The notes: generated from the letters alone by a model not told the origin. DNA of 64,000 nucleotides from an uncultured Desulfobacter sp. (GCF_963666145.1 NZ_OY762614.1:3896501-3960500); one strand, 5' to 3'. Counted from the first letter of the stretch, positions 24,232 through 34,363 are shown. Program-made: numbers and translations.

Positions 24232-26508
24232 TTAAATTTGTTCAAGAATTTTTCGGGCCTCATCCGCCCCTTTAAAATTTTTGTTCAGCTCAAGGGCTTT
24301 TTTCAGGTGCTTTTTCGCATTGACGTAATCCCATTTCTTATTGTAGGCCAGGCCCAAGTGGAAGTTAAAGATCGGATTTTTAGGTTCTTTTTCAACGCAG
24401 TTGGAAAACTCCTGGATGGCGGAATCATAGAGCTCTTTTTTGTAGTAGATCCAGCCCAGGGTATCCATGATGGCAGGTATTTCACCGCTCAGTTCCTTGG
24501 CCTTTCTGGCCATGTCCAGGGCTTTGTTCATCTCGATGTTCTGCTCGGCATAGAAAAAAGCCAGGTTGTTTAAGGCCGGAACGTATTCCGGATTCAGCTC
24601 AAGCACTTTTTCATACTGGGCTCTTGCCAGTTCATTTTCACCTTTTTTTTCGTAAAAGACGCCAAGCTGGAAATGGGGTTCGATCTGATCCGGCCGCTGG
24701 GCCAGCAGGTTTTTATAGGTCTCAAGCTCCTTTTCGCTGTTTTCTTCCCGGTTATAGATCCTGGCCAAAGAGAGGTAGGGTTGCGTGAATTTAGGATTGG
24801 ACTGGATAGCCAGCTCAAAGGCCTGTTTTGCCTCTTCCGGTTTTTCAAGTGCCATGAACAGGTTACCCTTGAGCCCCTGGATAATGGAGACCACAACAGG
24901 CGACGGGGACTGCATGGCTTCAAGGTGGGCATCACACCGCTCAAGGGCCGTCTGGTACTGCTTTTCTGCGCTGTACAACCGGATCATGTTGATAAACACA
25001 TCCATCAGGTTGGGGTTGATGGCCAGGGCTTTGTCATAAATCGCCAACGCTTTTTCAGGCTTTTTATCCAGTATGAAAAGATTGCCAAGCCTGAACAGGG
25101 CTGCCGGGTTTTCAGGATGGTCTTGGATCAGGGCTTCATACACTGCCTGGGCTTGCTGGTTCTTTTGCCGGGCGGCGTAAATATTGCCCTTGAGCAGGAG
25201 GGCACCATAATTTTTAGGACTCAGTTTCAATGCCTTATCAATTTCAGATTCGGCCAGAAAATAGTCGCCCTGCTTGAAATATATATCTGCCATCATGATT
25301 CTCGCACGGAGATGATAGGGATTTTTTTCCAGGGTTTTGGCAATATAGGCCATGGCTTGATCTGGTCTTTTGTCTGCTGTCAGTACCGATCCCATCAGGA
25401 AATTGTACCGGGCTGAGTCCGGCTCCTCTTCCAGCAGGGAGAGGATAATCGATTTGGCCTGACCGAATTTTTTCTGGGCGGCCAAAAGTTTTGCTTTGAT
25501 AAACTTGGCCTGGGGAAAGTCGGGGCGGTCTGCCAGCACCTCATCAACTATTTTTTCGGATTTTTCATATTCCTGGTGAAGGAAATAAAAGTCCGCATAG
25601 GCCGTTTTCAAGCCGGCGTGTTCCGGATGGATGGCCAGGGCCTTTTTGATGAATCCCTCTGCTTTGTCCGGTTGCTCATTGGCATTGTAAAACCGGGCAA
25701 TGAGCATGTAGGGCAACGGATTGTCCGGGGCCAGTTCAATGGCCTTTAAAAAGGCTTGCTCTGCCTGGCTGTTTTCGTTTTGGCCGGCCAGGAAATTGGC
25801 CAGCATGATCCTGGGTTCAGCCTCCTTAGGTTTTCGGTCCACCAGGTTTTCCAGGACAGTCCGGGCTTTGTCGTAGGATTTTTGGGCCAAAAAATACCTG
25901 AATACCACCTGGTTTATGTTCAAATCTTCCGGCGCCGTTTCCAGGGCTTTTTCCAGCATGGCCTGGGTCTTGTCCGAATCCTTTTGGGTCTGGTAGATCC
26001 TTGCAAGGACCAGCATGGCCTTGGTCTGCCGGGAGTCCAGCGAGATGATTTGTTCATAAATGCCGGCCAGGGTGTCCAACGGCTCTTTTTTACTGCCCAT
26101 AATGCCGGCCTTCAAATAAAGCCCTTGGATATTGTCAGGGTCGGCAGTAAGCACTTGGGTCACTCTTGTTTCTGCTTCAGGCCATTTTTTTGCCAACACC
26201 AGGAACGAGGCGATTTGGAGTTTCGTCTCAAGATTATCCGGCTCCAGCTGTTCCAACCGCAAAAATGTATTAAAGGCCTCCTGGGCCTTTTTTTCTTCCA
26301 GGTAGGTGCGGGCCAGAAGATGGTATGCTTCTGCTGAGTCCGGCAGTAGTTTGACCGCGTTTTTGAGCTGAATTTCGGCCTTGGCATATTCCTGTTTGTC
26401 AAAATACGCCTTGCCTTCCTGGATATAGGTCGCAGCGTTTTGCTGGTCAGAGGCGCAGCCTTCTAAAACGAGGATTAGAATCAAAAAAAACGGTAAAAAA
26501 CGGCTCAT
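24232..26508 (-). CDS. TPR-repeat lipoprotein (PEP-CTERM system PrsT-like)
   Basis: AGGAG precedes the ATG at 26508. The 758-residue product has a lipoprotein signal ending LEGC (about residue 18), then continuous tetratricopeptide repeats, for example AEIQLKNAVKLLPDSAEAYH and AEQAFLKAIELAPDNPLPYM. Size and layout match the PEP-CTERM-associated TPR lipoprotein (PrsT). The downstream-facing neighbour at 26654 encodes a PEP-CTERM protein, which supports the idea. It should act as a periplasmic or outer-membrane scaffold in exopolysaccharide or surface protein export. No exosortase gene is in the window. Confidence 0.75.
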   Translation of the reverse strand: MSRFLPFFLILILVLEGCASDQQNAATYIQEGKAYFDKQEYAKAEIQLKNAVKLLPDSAEAYHLLARTYLEEKKAQEAFNTFLRLEQLEPDNLETKLQIASFLVLAKKWPEAETRVTQVLTADPDNIQGLYLKAGIMGSKKEPLDTLAGIYEQIISLDSRQTKAMLVLARIYQTQKDSDKTQAMLEKALETAPEDLNINQVVFRYFLAQKSYDKARTVLENLVDRKPKEAEPRIMLANFLAGQNENSQAEQAFLKAIELAPDNPLPYMLIARFYNANEQPDKAEGFIKKALAIHPEHAGLKTAYADFYFLHQEYEKSEKIVDEVLADRPDFPQAKFIKAKLLAAQKKFGQAKSIILSLLEEEPDSARYNFLMGSVLTADKRPDQAMAYIAKTLEKNPYHLRARIMMADIYFKQGDYFLAESEIDKALKLSPKNYGALLLKGNIYAARQKNQQAQAVYEALIQDHPENPAALFRLGNLFILDKKPEKALAIYDKALAINPNLMDVFINMIRLYSAEKQYQTALERCDAHLEAMQSPSPVVVSIIQGLKGNLFMALEKPEEAKQAFELAIQSNPKFTQPYLSLARIYNREENSEKELETYKNLLAQRPDQIEPHFQLGVFYEKKGENELARAQYEKVLELNPEYVPALNNLAFFYAEQNIEMNKALDMARKAKELSGEIPAIMDTLGWIYYKKELYDSAIQEFSNCVEKEPKNPIFNFHLGLAYNKKWDYVNAKKHLKKALELNKNFKGADEARKILEQI

Positions 26509-26653
26509 GCTTTTCTCCTGAAGATAGACCCCTATAGTACTCGGAACAGCAGGTGAATCGGGGGGCATTAAATTAAGAGCGGGACAGATGATTAACATCT
26601 GCCCCGTATTCTATAGCACATAATTGCACGCAATGGTACTGTGCAATAAATTT

Positions 26654-27799
26654 CTAAGATTTTCTTGTGAGTCCGACAATGCCAACAAGTCCTAATCCCA
26701 CCAGCATCATGGTAGCCGGTTCCGGTACTGCTGTTTGAACAGCCCATAGCGCTTCACCGGTTAGCTCGTTGTTTTCTGATCCGGCTCCTGTCCAGCCACC
26801 AGCCCAGCCCCCGGTACTCAACTGCACATCCATGAGCCAGGCAGCAGCAGCGTCAATTTGGTCGGCATATCGCTCTGCGTCAACAGACGCCAGTGCGATG
26901 ATGGCATAGGCAGTTTCCTGAACGTCTGTATAGTCGTCCTCTACATAATCAGCAAAATTGCTGAAACCGCCGGAGTCGGCTTGAAATCCAGCCAGAATAT
27001 CGGCTAAATCCTCTATGGACGTAGCTCCGTTTAATACATTTGTGCTAACCAATGGATCTGTTAATCCTAATCCGATTTCAGATAGCCCAAGAACTGCGCC
27101 GGAAAGTCCTAATACGCTGTTATAATGTGTGTCGTCATAAGAACCTGACCAAATATTTTCCAATCCATATTCCAAACGTTCCTGCCAAATTTCCAATTCA
27201 CTTTGTGCAACGCCTAAAACAGCCGCTCCCGCTGCAGCCAAGCCCACATCCCAGAGTCCAAGGTTCCTATAACTATAGGCCGATTGGCCACTGTAACCAG
27301 AGGTATATTGATTTTCTCGAAGGTCATAAATATAAGTGGCATAACCGGACGTATCATAATTAAGGCCGTCTCTAGGATTCGTATAATTTCCGGTAGCCAG
27401 CGCATCGTAATACTTTGTTTTTACATCTGCGGCATAGGACGTATCCCCGGTGGCCTTGGAAAGTTCATTCATAAAAAGACCATTGCCTGTGGAATGGGGC
27501 GGCGAGTTGGTTTTAATGAATTCCCCGGCGGCTATGGCTTGAGTCAAATATTCAGAGGTCCCCGTCCGGGCATAGGCTGAAAGCAACCCTCTGGCAATTG
27601 GTGCGGCAGTGTTTGTGGGACTATTATTAGTTGGCGATCCATCATCAAGGGGCCAATCCCATCCACCATCGTTATTTTGTAGGTCTAAAAGTCGTCCCCC
27701 ACCATCTTCAAATGTTTCGGCAGATGCGAATATAGGAATCGACAATAATAAAATAGAAAATAAAAAAATTGTTAGTACTGTATCCTTTTTGGTTTTCAT
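26654..27799 (-). CDS. PEP-CTERM surface protein with alpha/alpha-toroid repeats
   Basis: The 381-residue protein begins with a signal peptide cleaved near FASAETFED and ends with a PEP-CTERM sorting signal: VPEPATMMLVGLGLVGIVGL followed by TRKS. Between them are squalene-cyclase-like motifs LLDLQNNDGGWDW, LAGFQADSGGFSNF and LMDVQLSTGGWAGGW, indicating an alpha/alpha toroid of the terpene-cyclase or lectin-like type without catalytic DxDD. It is probably exported, cleaved by an exosortase and linked to the cell surface or exopolysaccharide. Confidence 0.8.
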   Translation of the reverse strand: MKTKKDTVLTIFLFSILLLSIPIFASAETFEDGGGRLLDLQNNDGGWDWPLDDGSPTNNSPTNTAAPIARGLLSAYARTGTSEYLTQAIAAGEFIKTNSPPHSTGNGLFMNELSKATGDTSYAADVKTKYYDALATGNYTNPRDGLNYDTSGYATYIYDLRENQYTSGYSGQSAYSYRNLGLWDVGLAAAGAAVLGVAQSELEIWQERLEYGLENIWSGSYDDTHYNSVLGLSGAVLGLSEIGLGLTDPLVSTNVLNGATSIEDLADILAGFQADSGGFSNFADYVEDDYTDVQETAYAIIALASVDAERYADQIDAAAAWLMDVQLSTGGWAGGWTGAGSENNELTGEALWAVQTAVPEPATMMLVGLGLVGIVGLTRKS

Positions 27800-28312
27800 T
27801 GAGCCTCCTTAAATGAGTGTTAGTGAATTAAGTGTTACGGTTTTCGCCGAGTATCGTCGTTCACTTAACAGTATGGATTTTAAGAAAAAGCATTTTTCAT
27901 GCCATAATCTCCTTGGGTCATAGTGGATGGGGATAGTTCTAGTCTATAGAAAATATAGAATTTTTTATAAAATAAATAGTTTGAATTTGATAGCTTTTAT
28001 CATCGAATTATCAATATCTATATTGACTGTTTGAATGGTTGTAAAAAATGTTATAATATTGATAAAAAAATACTCTTGTTTGTGGAAAAAAATAATTAAT
28101 ACAGTTCATGTTTCATTTTACTTTCCTTTGATCCTAATCAAACGCGTTTCTTATTTTCGTTTATGTAACCTGATGGGGCAATTAAAAATGGGATTTAGAT
28201 AGTTACGAAAAAATGTTGGCTATATTGGGGACTGATAACTGGATTCGCTTCAGATAATGCCACGGCAGACTAATCCCCCCTCCTCTTTCGTGTAGTAACT
28301 TACGGCGTAGTT
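27800..28312. other. AT-rich intergenic region
   Basis: This region upstream of the PEP-CTERM gene and downstream of the dhaM-type gene has no supported gene. It is AT-rich and may hold the promoter of the PEP-CTERM gene, but no clear -24/-12 or -35/-10 element could be assigned. Confidence 0.4.
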
Positions 28313-30841
28313 TCAACAATGCCCGATTTTATGGATTGATGAGTGTAAATACGTTTCGACCTGTTGCGCAGTTTCAAAATTTAAAACCGTTTGGGCCATC
28401 TTTTCTGCTTGGTGTACGGTGCAGTGGCGGATGGCGGTTTTTACGCCGGGTATATTAGGGGGACTCATGCTCAGTTCATCCAGTCCCAGACCAATGAGAA
28501 CAGGCGCTGCCAGGGGATTGCCGGCCAGTTCTCCGCATATCCCCACCCGTATTCCGGCCTTGCGCGCAGCTCTGGTGGTTTGGGCCACCATTCTGAGCAC
28601 TGCCGGATTCAGGGCATTGACCAGGTGATTGACCTGTCGGTTTCCGCGGTCGGCCCCCATCAGATACTGGGTTAAATCATTGGAGCCGATGCTGAAAAAA
28701 TCCGCCCTGCCGGCCAACTGGTCTGCAACGGCCACGGCAGAGGGCACTTCAATCATCAGCCCCACCTCCATATTTTCATCAAACGAAGTCCCTGCGTTTT
28801 TCAGCTCTTGGGCGACCTCATCCAGAATCGCTTTGGCTGCATCAAATTCTTCCGGGGTACTGATCATGGGAAACATCATTTTAATATTGTGACCATTACC
28901 GGCTTTGAGGATGGCCCGCAATTGGGTTTTAAATATTTGGGGGTGAGCCAGGCAGTAACGAATGCCCCTTAGTCCCAGAAACGGATTGGTCTCCGCAGCC
29001 ATATCCAGGCAGGGAACCACCTTGTCAGCCCCCACGTCCAGTGTTCGAATCACCAGGGGCCGGGTCTGCATTGCGTCGGCCACCTGGGAATAGGCCTGGA
29101 ATTGTTCGGCTTCGGAAGGTGGCTGGGATCGACCTAAAAACAGGAATTCCGTTCTGAACAGCCCCACACCTTCGGCACCGTGATCCAGAGCCGATTTTGT
29201 ATCATGGGGACCGCCGATATTGGCAACGACTTCAATGGTTCTGGGATTTGGGCCCATGGTGGATGCGGGTGCCTGGGCAAGGAGTTTGGCCTGGTGCTGT
29301 TGGGTGAGCCATTTGTCGCGCAAGGCGTTAAATTCTGCCAGCTGGGTTTGCGTGGGATGGGGCCAGACCAGTCCCCGGGTGCCGTCCGCGGCAATGATCT
29401 CATTTTCAGTCCATGTGAGTATATCCTCGCCCAATCCCGCAATTGCAGGGATACCCAGCGCCCTGGCCACAATGGTACTGTGTGAGGTACCGCCGCCCAG
29501 GGCCGTACAGATGGCCAGTACATTATCCGGGTTCAGCTGAACCGTATCCGACGGGGTCAACTCTTTTGCAAACAGGATGACCGGGCGATCAAAGGTTAAA
29601 GGCGGCACATCATGGTCAATAAGGTGTCGCAATACACGCCGGCCCACGTCAATGACATCGGTTGCCCGTTCATGAAGATAGAGATCCTCAAGGCCACGGT
29701 ATTTTTGGGTCATCGCATCTATGGCTTCCCGCCAGGCCGATGCTGCATTGCACTGCCGGGTCAATATTTTTTCCTTGGCGGCATCCCGCAGGGCCGGATC
29801 ATCCAGAAACATTTTCTGGGCATCAAAAATGGCCGCTTCCTTGGTGCCTATTTTTTGGGCCGCCTGATTTTTTAACTGCTCAAGCTCTTTTTTCGCCGAT
29901 GACAGCGCCGCCTGAAATTTTTCGATTTCCCGATGGGGATCTTGAACCTGCCTGGTCTCAACTTCGGGCATCCGGGAACGGTAATGAACCACAGGACCCA
30001 CCGCGATGCCAGGGGACGCCGGAATACCTGCTATCGCCCCTTGGATATCTTCCAGGGCATCCCCTGCCAGAGCCGTTGCTTCAGACGTTACGGGGGTATT
30101 TCTTTCGCCTTGTTCTCCGAATTCGCTTTCAGCCAGGGTTTTTAAGGCTGCTACAGCCTGGCGTGCCTGGGGCCCCGATGCCCTGACTTCAATTTGATCG
30201 CCCAAAGCGGCACCCAGGGTGGTAATCTGGTTTATACTTTTGGCATCGGCGGTTTTCGTTCCTTTTGTCACTGTAATATTTGCCCGATAAAAGCTTGCTG
30301 TATTCACAAAGTCGGCAGACGGACGGGCATGCAGACCCTTGGAGTTAAGAACGGTCAAGGTCTGCCTTATTGTTTCAGTAGCAGATCCGGCCGGGACTTG
30401 GCTGGGCTCAACAGTCAACCCGATGATGGTTGCAGGAGACAGCTGTTCCTGTTTTGGAGCAAGGGCGTTTAGGGCCTCGTTCATCACGTCTGCAAGGCTT
30501 GCGCCGATTGACGCCTGGACAGCTGCGGCAACCGCACCTTCCACAAAGGGAGCGGCGCACAATTTGACGTTTCCCGCCTGTTCCGGCCCAAGAAGTTCCA
30601 GGGCCATCTCCGCACTGAGCATGGCGCTGCCCAGGTCCATCAGAACGAGCACGCCGTCGTCGCTGTAAACGGATTCAATGGCAGCTTTCACTTTGACCGG
30701 ATCCGTGCCAAAGGGGTTTTCCGGGTCGTCAATGCCGCCGACACCTGCAATCATGCCCCGTCCCCGGGTCATTTGTCCCGCAATTTCTTTTACGCCTTCA
30801 GCCAGCTTGGCACTGTGGGATACAAAAACTAAACCAACCAT
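28313..30841 (-). CDS. dhaM: DhaM-HPr-Enzyme I fusion (dihydroxyacetone PTS phosphotransferase)
   Basis: This 842-residue protein joins three PTS parts. Residues 1-125 are DhaM (EIIA-mannose-like) with the phosphorylated histidine in LVFVSHSAKLAEG; residues about 165-255 are HPr with GLHARPSADFVNTA; residues about 270-842 are Enzyme I with GIPASPGIAVGPVV, the active histidine in GGGTSHSTIVARAL and the PEP-binding GLFRTEFLF and IGSNDLTQY. It would carry phosphate from phosphoenolpyruvate to the ADP held by DhaL. The fusion means no separate general PTS is needed. It is the last gene of the dhaKLM operon. Confidence 0.92.
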   Translation of the reverse strand: MVGLVFVSHSAKLAEGVKEIAGQMTRGRGMIAGVGGIDDPENPFGTDPVKVKAAIESVYSDDGVLVLMDLGSAMLSAEMALELLGPEQAGNVKLCAAPFVEGAVAAAVQASIGASLADVMNEALNALAPKQEQLSPATIIGLTVEPSQVPAGSATETIRQTLTVLNSKGLHARPSADFVNTASFYRANITVTKGTKTADAKSINQITTLGAALGDQIEVRASGPQARQAVAALKTLAESEFGEQGERNTPVTSEATALAGDALEDIQGAIAGIPASPGIAVGPVVHYRSRMPEVETRQVQDPHREIEKFQAALSSAKKELEQLKNQAAQKIGTKEAAIFDAQKMFLDDPALRDAAKEKILTRQCNAASAWREAIDAMTQKYRGLEDLYLHERATDVIDVGRRVLRHLIDHDVPPLTFDRPVILFAKELTPSDTVQLNPDNVLAICTALGGGTSHSTIVARALGIPAIAGLGEDILTWTENEIIAADGTRGLVWPHPTQTQLAEFNALRDKWLTQQHQAKLLAQAPASTMGPNPRTIEVVANIGGPHDTKSALDHGAEGVGLFRTEFLFLGRSQPPSEAEQFQAYSQVADAMQTRPLVIRTLDVGADKVVPCLDMAAETNPFLGLRGIRYCLAHPQIFKTQLRAILKAGNGHNIKMMFPMISTPEEFDAAKAILDEVAQELKNAGTSFDENMEVGLMIEVPSAVAVADQLAGRADFFSIGSNDLTQYLMGADRGNRQVNHLVNALNPAVLRMVAQTTRAARKAGIRVGICGELAGNPLAAPVLIGLGLDELSMSPPNIPGVKTAIRHCTVHQAEKMAQTVLNFETAQQVETYLHSSIHKIGHC

Positions 30842-30874
30842 GGGCTCTCCTTTGTCTGGTACAATTCCAAAAGA

Positions 30875-31522
30875 CTATGCGCTTAAGACATCAAGCAGGG
30901 CTTCAAATATTAGGCAGGAAGATGTTGCGCCCGGGTCCTGGTGCCCGATACTGCGTTCGCCAAGGTAGCTTGCCCGTCCTTTTCTGGCCTGCAGGGCAAT
31001 GGTGTTTTTCATGCCCTGGTCAATGCCAGCGGCCCCGGCCTTTATAATCGTAAGGGTATCACTTCCCTTGGCCAGGGCGGTGTGCATGGCATCCAAAGCC
31101 GGTGCCCAGGCATCAAACATGGTTTTATCTCCCAGATTGGGCCGTCCGCGCTGGACAATGCCGTCCACGCCGGCCCTGAACATGGCACATAGATCAATGG
31201 TATTCAGAACGTCTTTGCCGTTCCCTATTGTGGCTGCCCGCATGAAAAAGGTGCCGTAAAGCGGTCCGCTGGCCCCTCCCATACTGGAAATCAGGGTCAT
31301 ACCCGTTGTTTTTAAAATAGTGCCGATATCATTATCCTTGATCGTGGGCAGTTTTTCGGCAACTTTGCTGAATCCACGGGCCATGTTAACCCCATGGTCT
31401 GCATCACCGATTGCCGCATCAAGCTGGGTCAGATAGCCTTTGCTGGCCTGGATGACATCAGCGGATTTTTCCAGCCATTTTATGATTTGATCTTTGCTCA
31501 CGCCCATTGTTTTTTTCTCCAT
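30875..31522 (-). CDS. dhaL: Dihydroxyacetone kinase subunit DhaL
   Basis: This 215-residue protein has the DhaL nucleotide and magnesium site IGDADHGVNMARGF and the GGASGPLYGTFF loop, with typical length. DhaL holds a tightly bound ADP that DhaM rephosphorylates, and transfers the phosphate to dihydroxyacetone bound on DhaK. It follows dhaK by 6 bp and precedes dhaM by 33 bp, so the three genes are co-transcribed. It acts in the cytoplasm. Confidence 0.93.
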   Translation of the reverse strand: MEKKTMGVSKDQIIKWLEKSADVIQASKGYLTQLDAAIGDADHGVNMARGFSKVAEKLPTIKDNDIGTILKTTGMTLISSMGGASGPLYGTFFMRAATIGNGKDVLNTIDLCAMFRAGVDGIVQRGRPNLGDKTMFDAWAPALDAMHTALAKGSDTLTIIKAGAAGIDQGMKNTIALQARKGRASYLGERSIGHQDPGATSSCLIFEALLDVLSA

Positions 31523-31528
31523 ATATTT

Positions 31529-32596
31529 TTATGCACCCCAACGAAGGCACGGGGTTTTCACCGGCGCATCCCAGAATCTGAGAATTTCCCCATCTGTTTT
31601 GAGCAGCGTGATTGAGCAGCCCTGCATATCAAGGGCGGTGATGTAAGGCCCGATAAGATTCCGTACAATCTTGATCCCTCTGGATTCGCACACATCGACC
31701 AGCTTGCCGTATACGAGATATAATTCGGATATTGGGGTGCCGCCCATACTGTTGACCAAGGCAATGACTTCATCGCCTGATCTGAACGGTTGGTCGGTCA
31801 GGGATTTTTCCTCCCATTCGCCTTTTTGGGTATGCCATTCGCGTAAGGTTCGGGTATACGCCTTGTCCTCAATAATGCGCATTGCCATATGTTCAGTGAT
31901 CTCATCTGCGCTTAGCATTTTGATGCGTGTGGTTCCCGGTTCTCCATGAATACCGATGCCCATCTCCACTTCATCGTCAGCCAGTTCAAAAGTGGGCTTG
32001 CCTGCTGCAGGAACCGTGCACGAGGTCAGTGCAACGCCTATTGAGCGACCGTTTTGGCTGACCTTGCGGGCCAGGTCTGCACACTGGGACAGGGAATAAC
32101 CGGCTTCTGCAGCTGCACCTGCAATTTTTTCAACCAATACCGTAGTGCCCACACCCCGGCGGCCGGCAGTGAATAAGCTGTCTTTTACAGCGACATCGTC
32201 GTCAATCAGAACGTTTTGCACCTTGATCCCATCCCCATGAACCATCTCAATGGCGGTTTCAAAATTCATGACGTCCCCGGTGTAATTTTTCACGATAAAG
32301 AGCACCCCATCTTCACTGGCTACTTCTTTGGCGCATTCATAGATTTGATCCGGGGTTGGGGATGTAAAAATCTGCCCCGGGCAGGCACCGTCCAGCATGC
32401 CCATGCCAACAAAACCTGTGTGCATGGGGTCGTGGCCAGAGCCGCCGCCCGAAACCAGGGCCACTTTTTTATTTGGTGCATCGGCCCGGTATACATAGTT
32501 CGGGTTCAGGTTGACCGTGATGTCCGGATATGCTTTGGCCATGCCGGTCAATTGTTCTTTTATAACTTCGTCCACGGCGTTAATTAGCTTTTTCAT
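31529..32596 (-). CDS. dhaK: Dihydroxyacetone kinase subunit DhaK
   Basis: The 355-residue product matches DhaK in length and motifs: VSGGGSGHDPMHTGFVGMGM, VKNYTGDVMNFE, and GIHGEPG, which carries the histidine that forms a hemiaminal with the substrate. The enzyme phosphorylates dihydroxyacetone to the glycolytic triose phosphate. The gene leads the dhaKLM operon on the same strand as the upstream lactate-type genes. A gap of about 300 bp with a hairpin separates it from larA, so the two operons are likely distinct. Confidence 0.93.
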   Translation of the reverse strand: MKKLINAVDEVIKEQLTGMAKAYPDITVNLNPNYVYRADAPNKKVALVSGGGSGHDPMHTGFVGMGMLDGACPGQIFTSPTPDQIYECAKEVASEDGVLFIVKNYTGDVMNFETAIEMVHGDGIKVQNVLIDDDVAVKDSLFTAGRRGVGTTVLVEKIAGAAAEAGYSLSQCADLARKVSQNGRSIGVALTSCTVPAAGKPTFELADDEVEMGIGIHGEPGTTRIKMLSADEITEHMAMRIIEDKAYTRTLREWHTQKGEWEEKSLTDQPFRSGDEVIALVNSMGGTPISELYLVYGKLVDVCESRGIKIVRNLIGPYITALDMQGCSITLLKTDGEILRFWDAPVKTPCLRWGA

Positions 32597-32840
32597 TGTC
32601 TCTTCCTTGAAAGTTTGATGCGAAAGTTGCAGCCACGAAAAAGTACTGAATACGGTGTCGTTAAACGGGAAAGATGTGTTTATAATGACATTGCTCTGTT
32701 ATGAACAAATGAGCCTTTGAATAAAGGATTATAACTGATATTTTTTTGCATTGCCATATAATCGTTGAGCACTTAACAGTAAAACATCGCATCCGTATTG
32801 TCGGAAGGGTGGCGGCGAGAAAGATCTTGTGGAAAGAAAT

Positions 32841-32873
32841 AACAGCGGCGGTGCAGATTGCACCGCCGCTGTT
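32841..32873 (-). terminator. Strong hairpin terminator after larA
   Basis: AACAGCGGCGGTGCA and TGCACCGCCGCTGTT form a perfect 15-bp stem with a 3-nt loop (GAT). It lies 22 bp after the larA stop and is followed on the minus strand by TATTTCTTTCC. The remaining 240 bp up to dhaK show no further feature beyond a probable promoter region. Confidence 0.8.
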
Positions 32874-32894
32874 AAAAGCTTAAATCTTGATTGT

Positions 32895-34142
32895 TTAGCC
32901 TTTCAATATATTGGGGACGGAAAGAGATCCCAACGGCAGTACGGTGACTTTGGCATCTTTGCCTTTCAGCTCGAATGCTGCTTCCAGAGCCGCTTCTACA
33001 CTGTCAAACGGCTTGATGTGAACGGCTTTGATTTCGTCTTCGGGCAGTTCGGTTACGCCCCAGGTCTGGGCCCAGGTATTGATTTCAGCCATTTTACCGG
33101 CTTTATGATAACCCAGCTTGTATTCAATTTTGATTTTATCAAGAACTTCCTGGGGAGTCGCACAAGAGGCCATCAAATCAAAGAAGGTCTTTCCGCCGAT
33201 GCCCATTCTGCACTGTGATACAAAAATCAATATACCGTCTTCTTTAAGGGCAAGCTTGCCGTTGTCTATGGCCTTTTGAGACTGGTAAAGGTCGATATCC
33301 ATTGGATAGGGTGCCACAGAGATGACGATGTCGGTCTTTTCTTCGATATCAACGCAGAATACTTTTTTGGCGCTGTCAATGGCGTCATAAAATGCGCCCA
33401 CAAGATCCCCGCATGTGGTCTCATATACATTATGATGCTTATCCAAAATAGTCATAATGGAGAACACTTTGATCTCTTTTAATACATTCATGGCATCCAT
33501 CATGTCTTCATGGACAGGGTTGCCGTCTAATGCAAGGGCTTTTGCGCTCTTGTTCAATGCTAATTTGTGGTTTTGTGTGATGGTTTCATAGGATGCTACG
33601 CCAGGTAAGAAGCCTTTTCTGCCGCCGGTGTACCCTGCAAAATAATGGGGCTCAACAGAACCGATAACGATGGTTTTTTTAGCTTCGGCGACAATCTTAT
33701 TCAGGTACATTTCAGTACCGTTTGAAGATTTGCCTAAATAGACCATCTCATCGTTTTTGGCATCATGGGACCAGATTCTGTCTTTTGCTTTCAGGTCCTC
33801 GTAGATCTCTCTACCAAAGATGTATTCGAACTCTTCATCATTGGGGGCTCTGTGGGCACCGGTGGCGATGATAAAATAGATATCTTTATCTTTGATATCA
33901 TCATAGATCACCTTAAGTACTTTTGCCGTAGGCGTGGGCCGGGTTCCGTCATTGACGATGAAGACGACTCTTTCGTCACCTTCCATAAAGTCTGCAAAGT
34001 TTGCGTTTTCCAGATTTTTTTTAAACTCAGCCTCAAATTCTCTTTTTTCAACATCGTTAGGAAAATATACGCCCTGCAGGTTACTGTCATTAATTTCAAC
34101 TTCAATTTTTTCCTTACCATACGGTATCTGTACTTTTGCCAT
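32895..34142 (-). CDS. larA: LarA-family nickel-dependent 2-hydroxyacid racemase
   Basis: This 415-residue protein has LarA hallmarks: the histidine of ATGAHRAP, VEPHYFAGYTGGRKGFLPGV (second catalytic histidine and the lysine that holds the nickel-pincer nucleotide), and VNDGTRPTP. LarA interconverts D- and L-lactate; relatives act on malate and other hydroxyacids. The neighbouring D-2-hydroxyacid dehydrogenase and the L-lactate utilisation genes at 56-59 kb fit lactate. LarB, LarC and LarE, needed for the cofactor, are not in this window. AGGA lies upstream of the start. Confidence 0.85.
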   Translation of the reverse strand: MAKVQIPYGKEKIEVEINDSNLQGVYFPNDVEKREFEAEFKKNLENANFADFMEGDERVVFIVNDGTRPTPTAKVLKVIYDDIKDKDIYFIIATGAHRAPNDEEFEYIFGREIYEDLKAKDRIWSHDAKNDEMVYLGKSSNGTEMYLNKIVAEAKKTIVIGSVEPHYFAGYTGGRKGFLPGVASYETITQNHKLALNKSAKALALDGNPVHEDMMDAMNVLKEIKVFSIMTILDKHHNVYETTCGDLVGAFYDAIDSAKKVFCVDIEEKTDIVISVAPYPMDIDLYQSQKAIDNGKLALKEDGILIFVSQCRMGIGGKTFFDLMASCATPQEVLDKIKIEYKLGYHKAGKMAEINTWAQTWGVTELPEDEIKAVHIKPFDSVEAALEAAFELKGKDAKVTVLPLGSLSVPNILKG

Positions 34143-34213
34143 TATTTTCTCCTTCCTGGAGTTGTTTTAATAATTTTGTCTCAGGTTCCCTGTTTTCGTT
34201 TTTTTATGATGGG

Positions 34214-34340
34214 CTTTTCGTATAAGTTTACGGCGGATAAAAATTAAAATCTTCGGCATATATTAAATATTCCGGGGATTAAGATTCTTATCCGCCGCAG
34301 ATTCCCAACGAGAGCCTTACGCTCATAATTGGACGAAAAG
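34214..34340. repeat. Nested long-range inverted repeats between fdx-hdr gene and larA
   Basis: CGGCGGATAA (34231-34240) pairs perfectly with TTATCCGCCG (34288-34297), and outside it CTTTTCGT (34214-34221) pairs with ACGAAAAG (34333-34340). The structure occupies most of the 221-bp gap between the HdrC-MvhD fusion gene and larA. It may be a terminator or attenuator, or another palindromic repeat element. Confidence 0.5.
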
Positions 34341-34363
34341 ACCATCTATGTGTGGGCTTAAAT

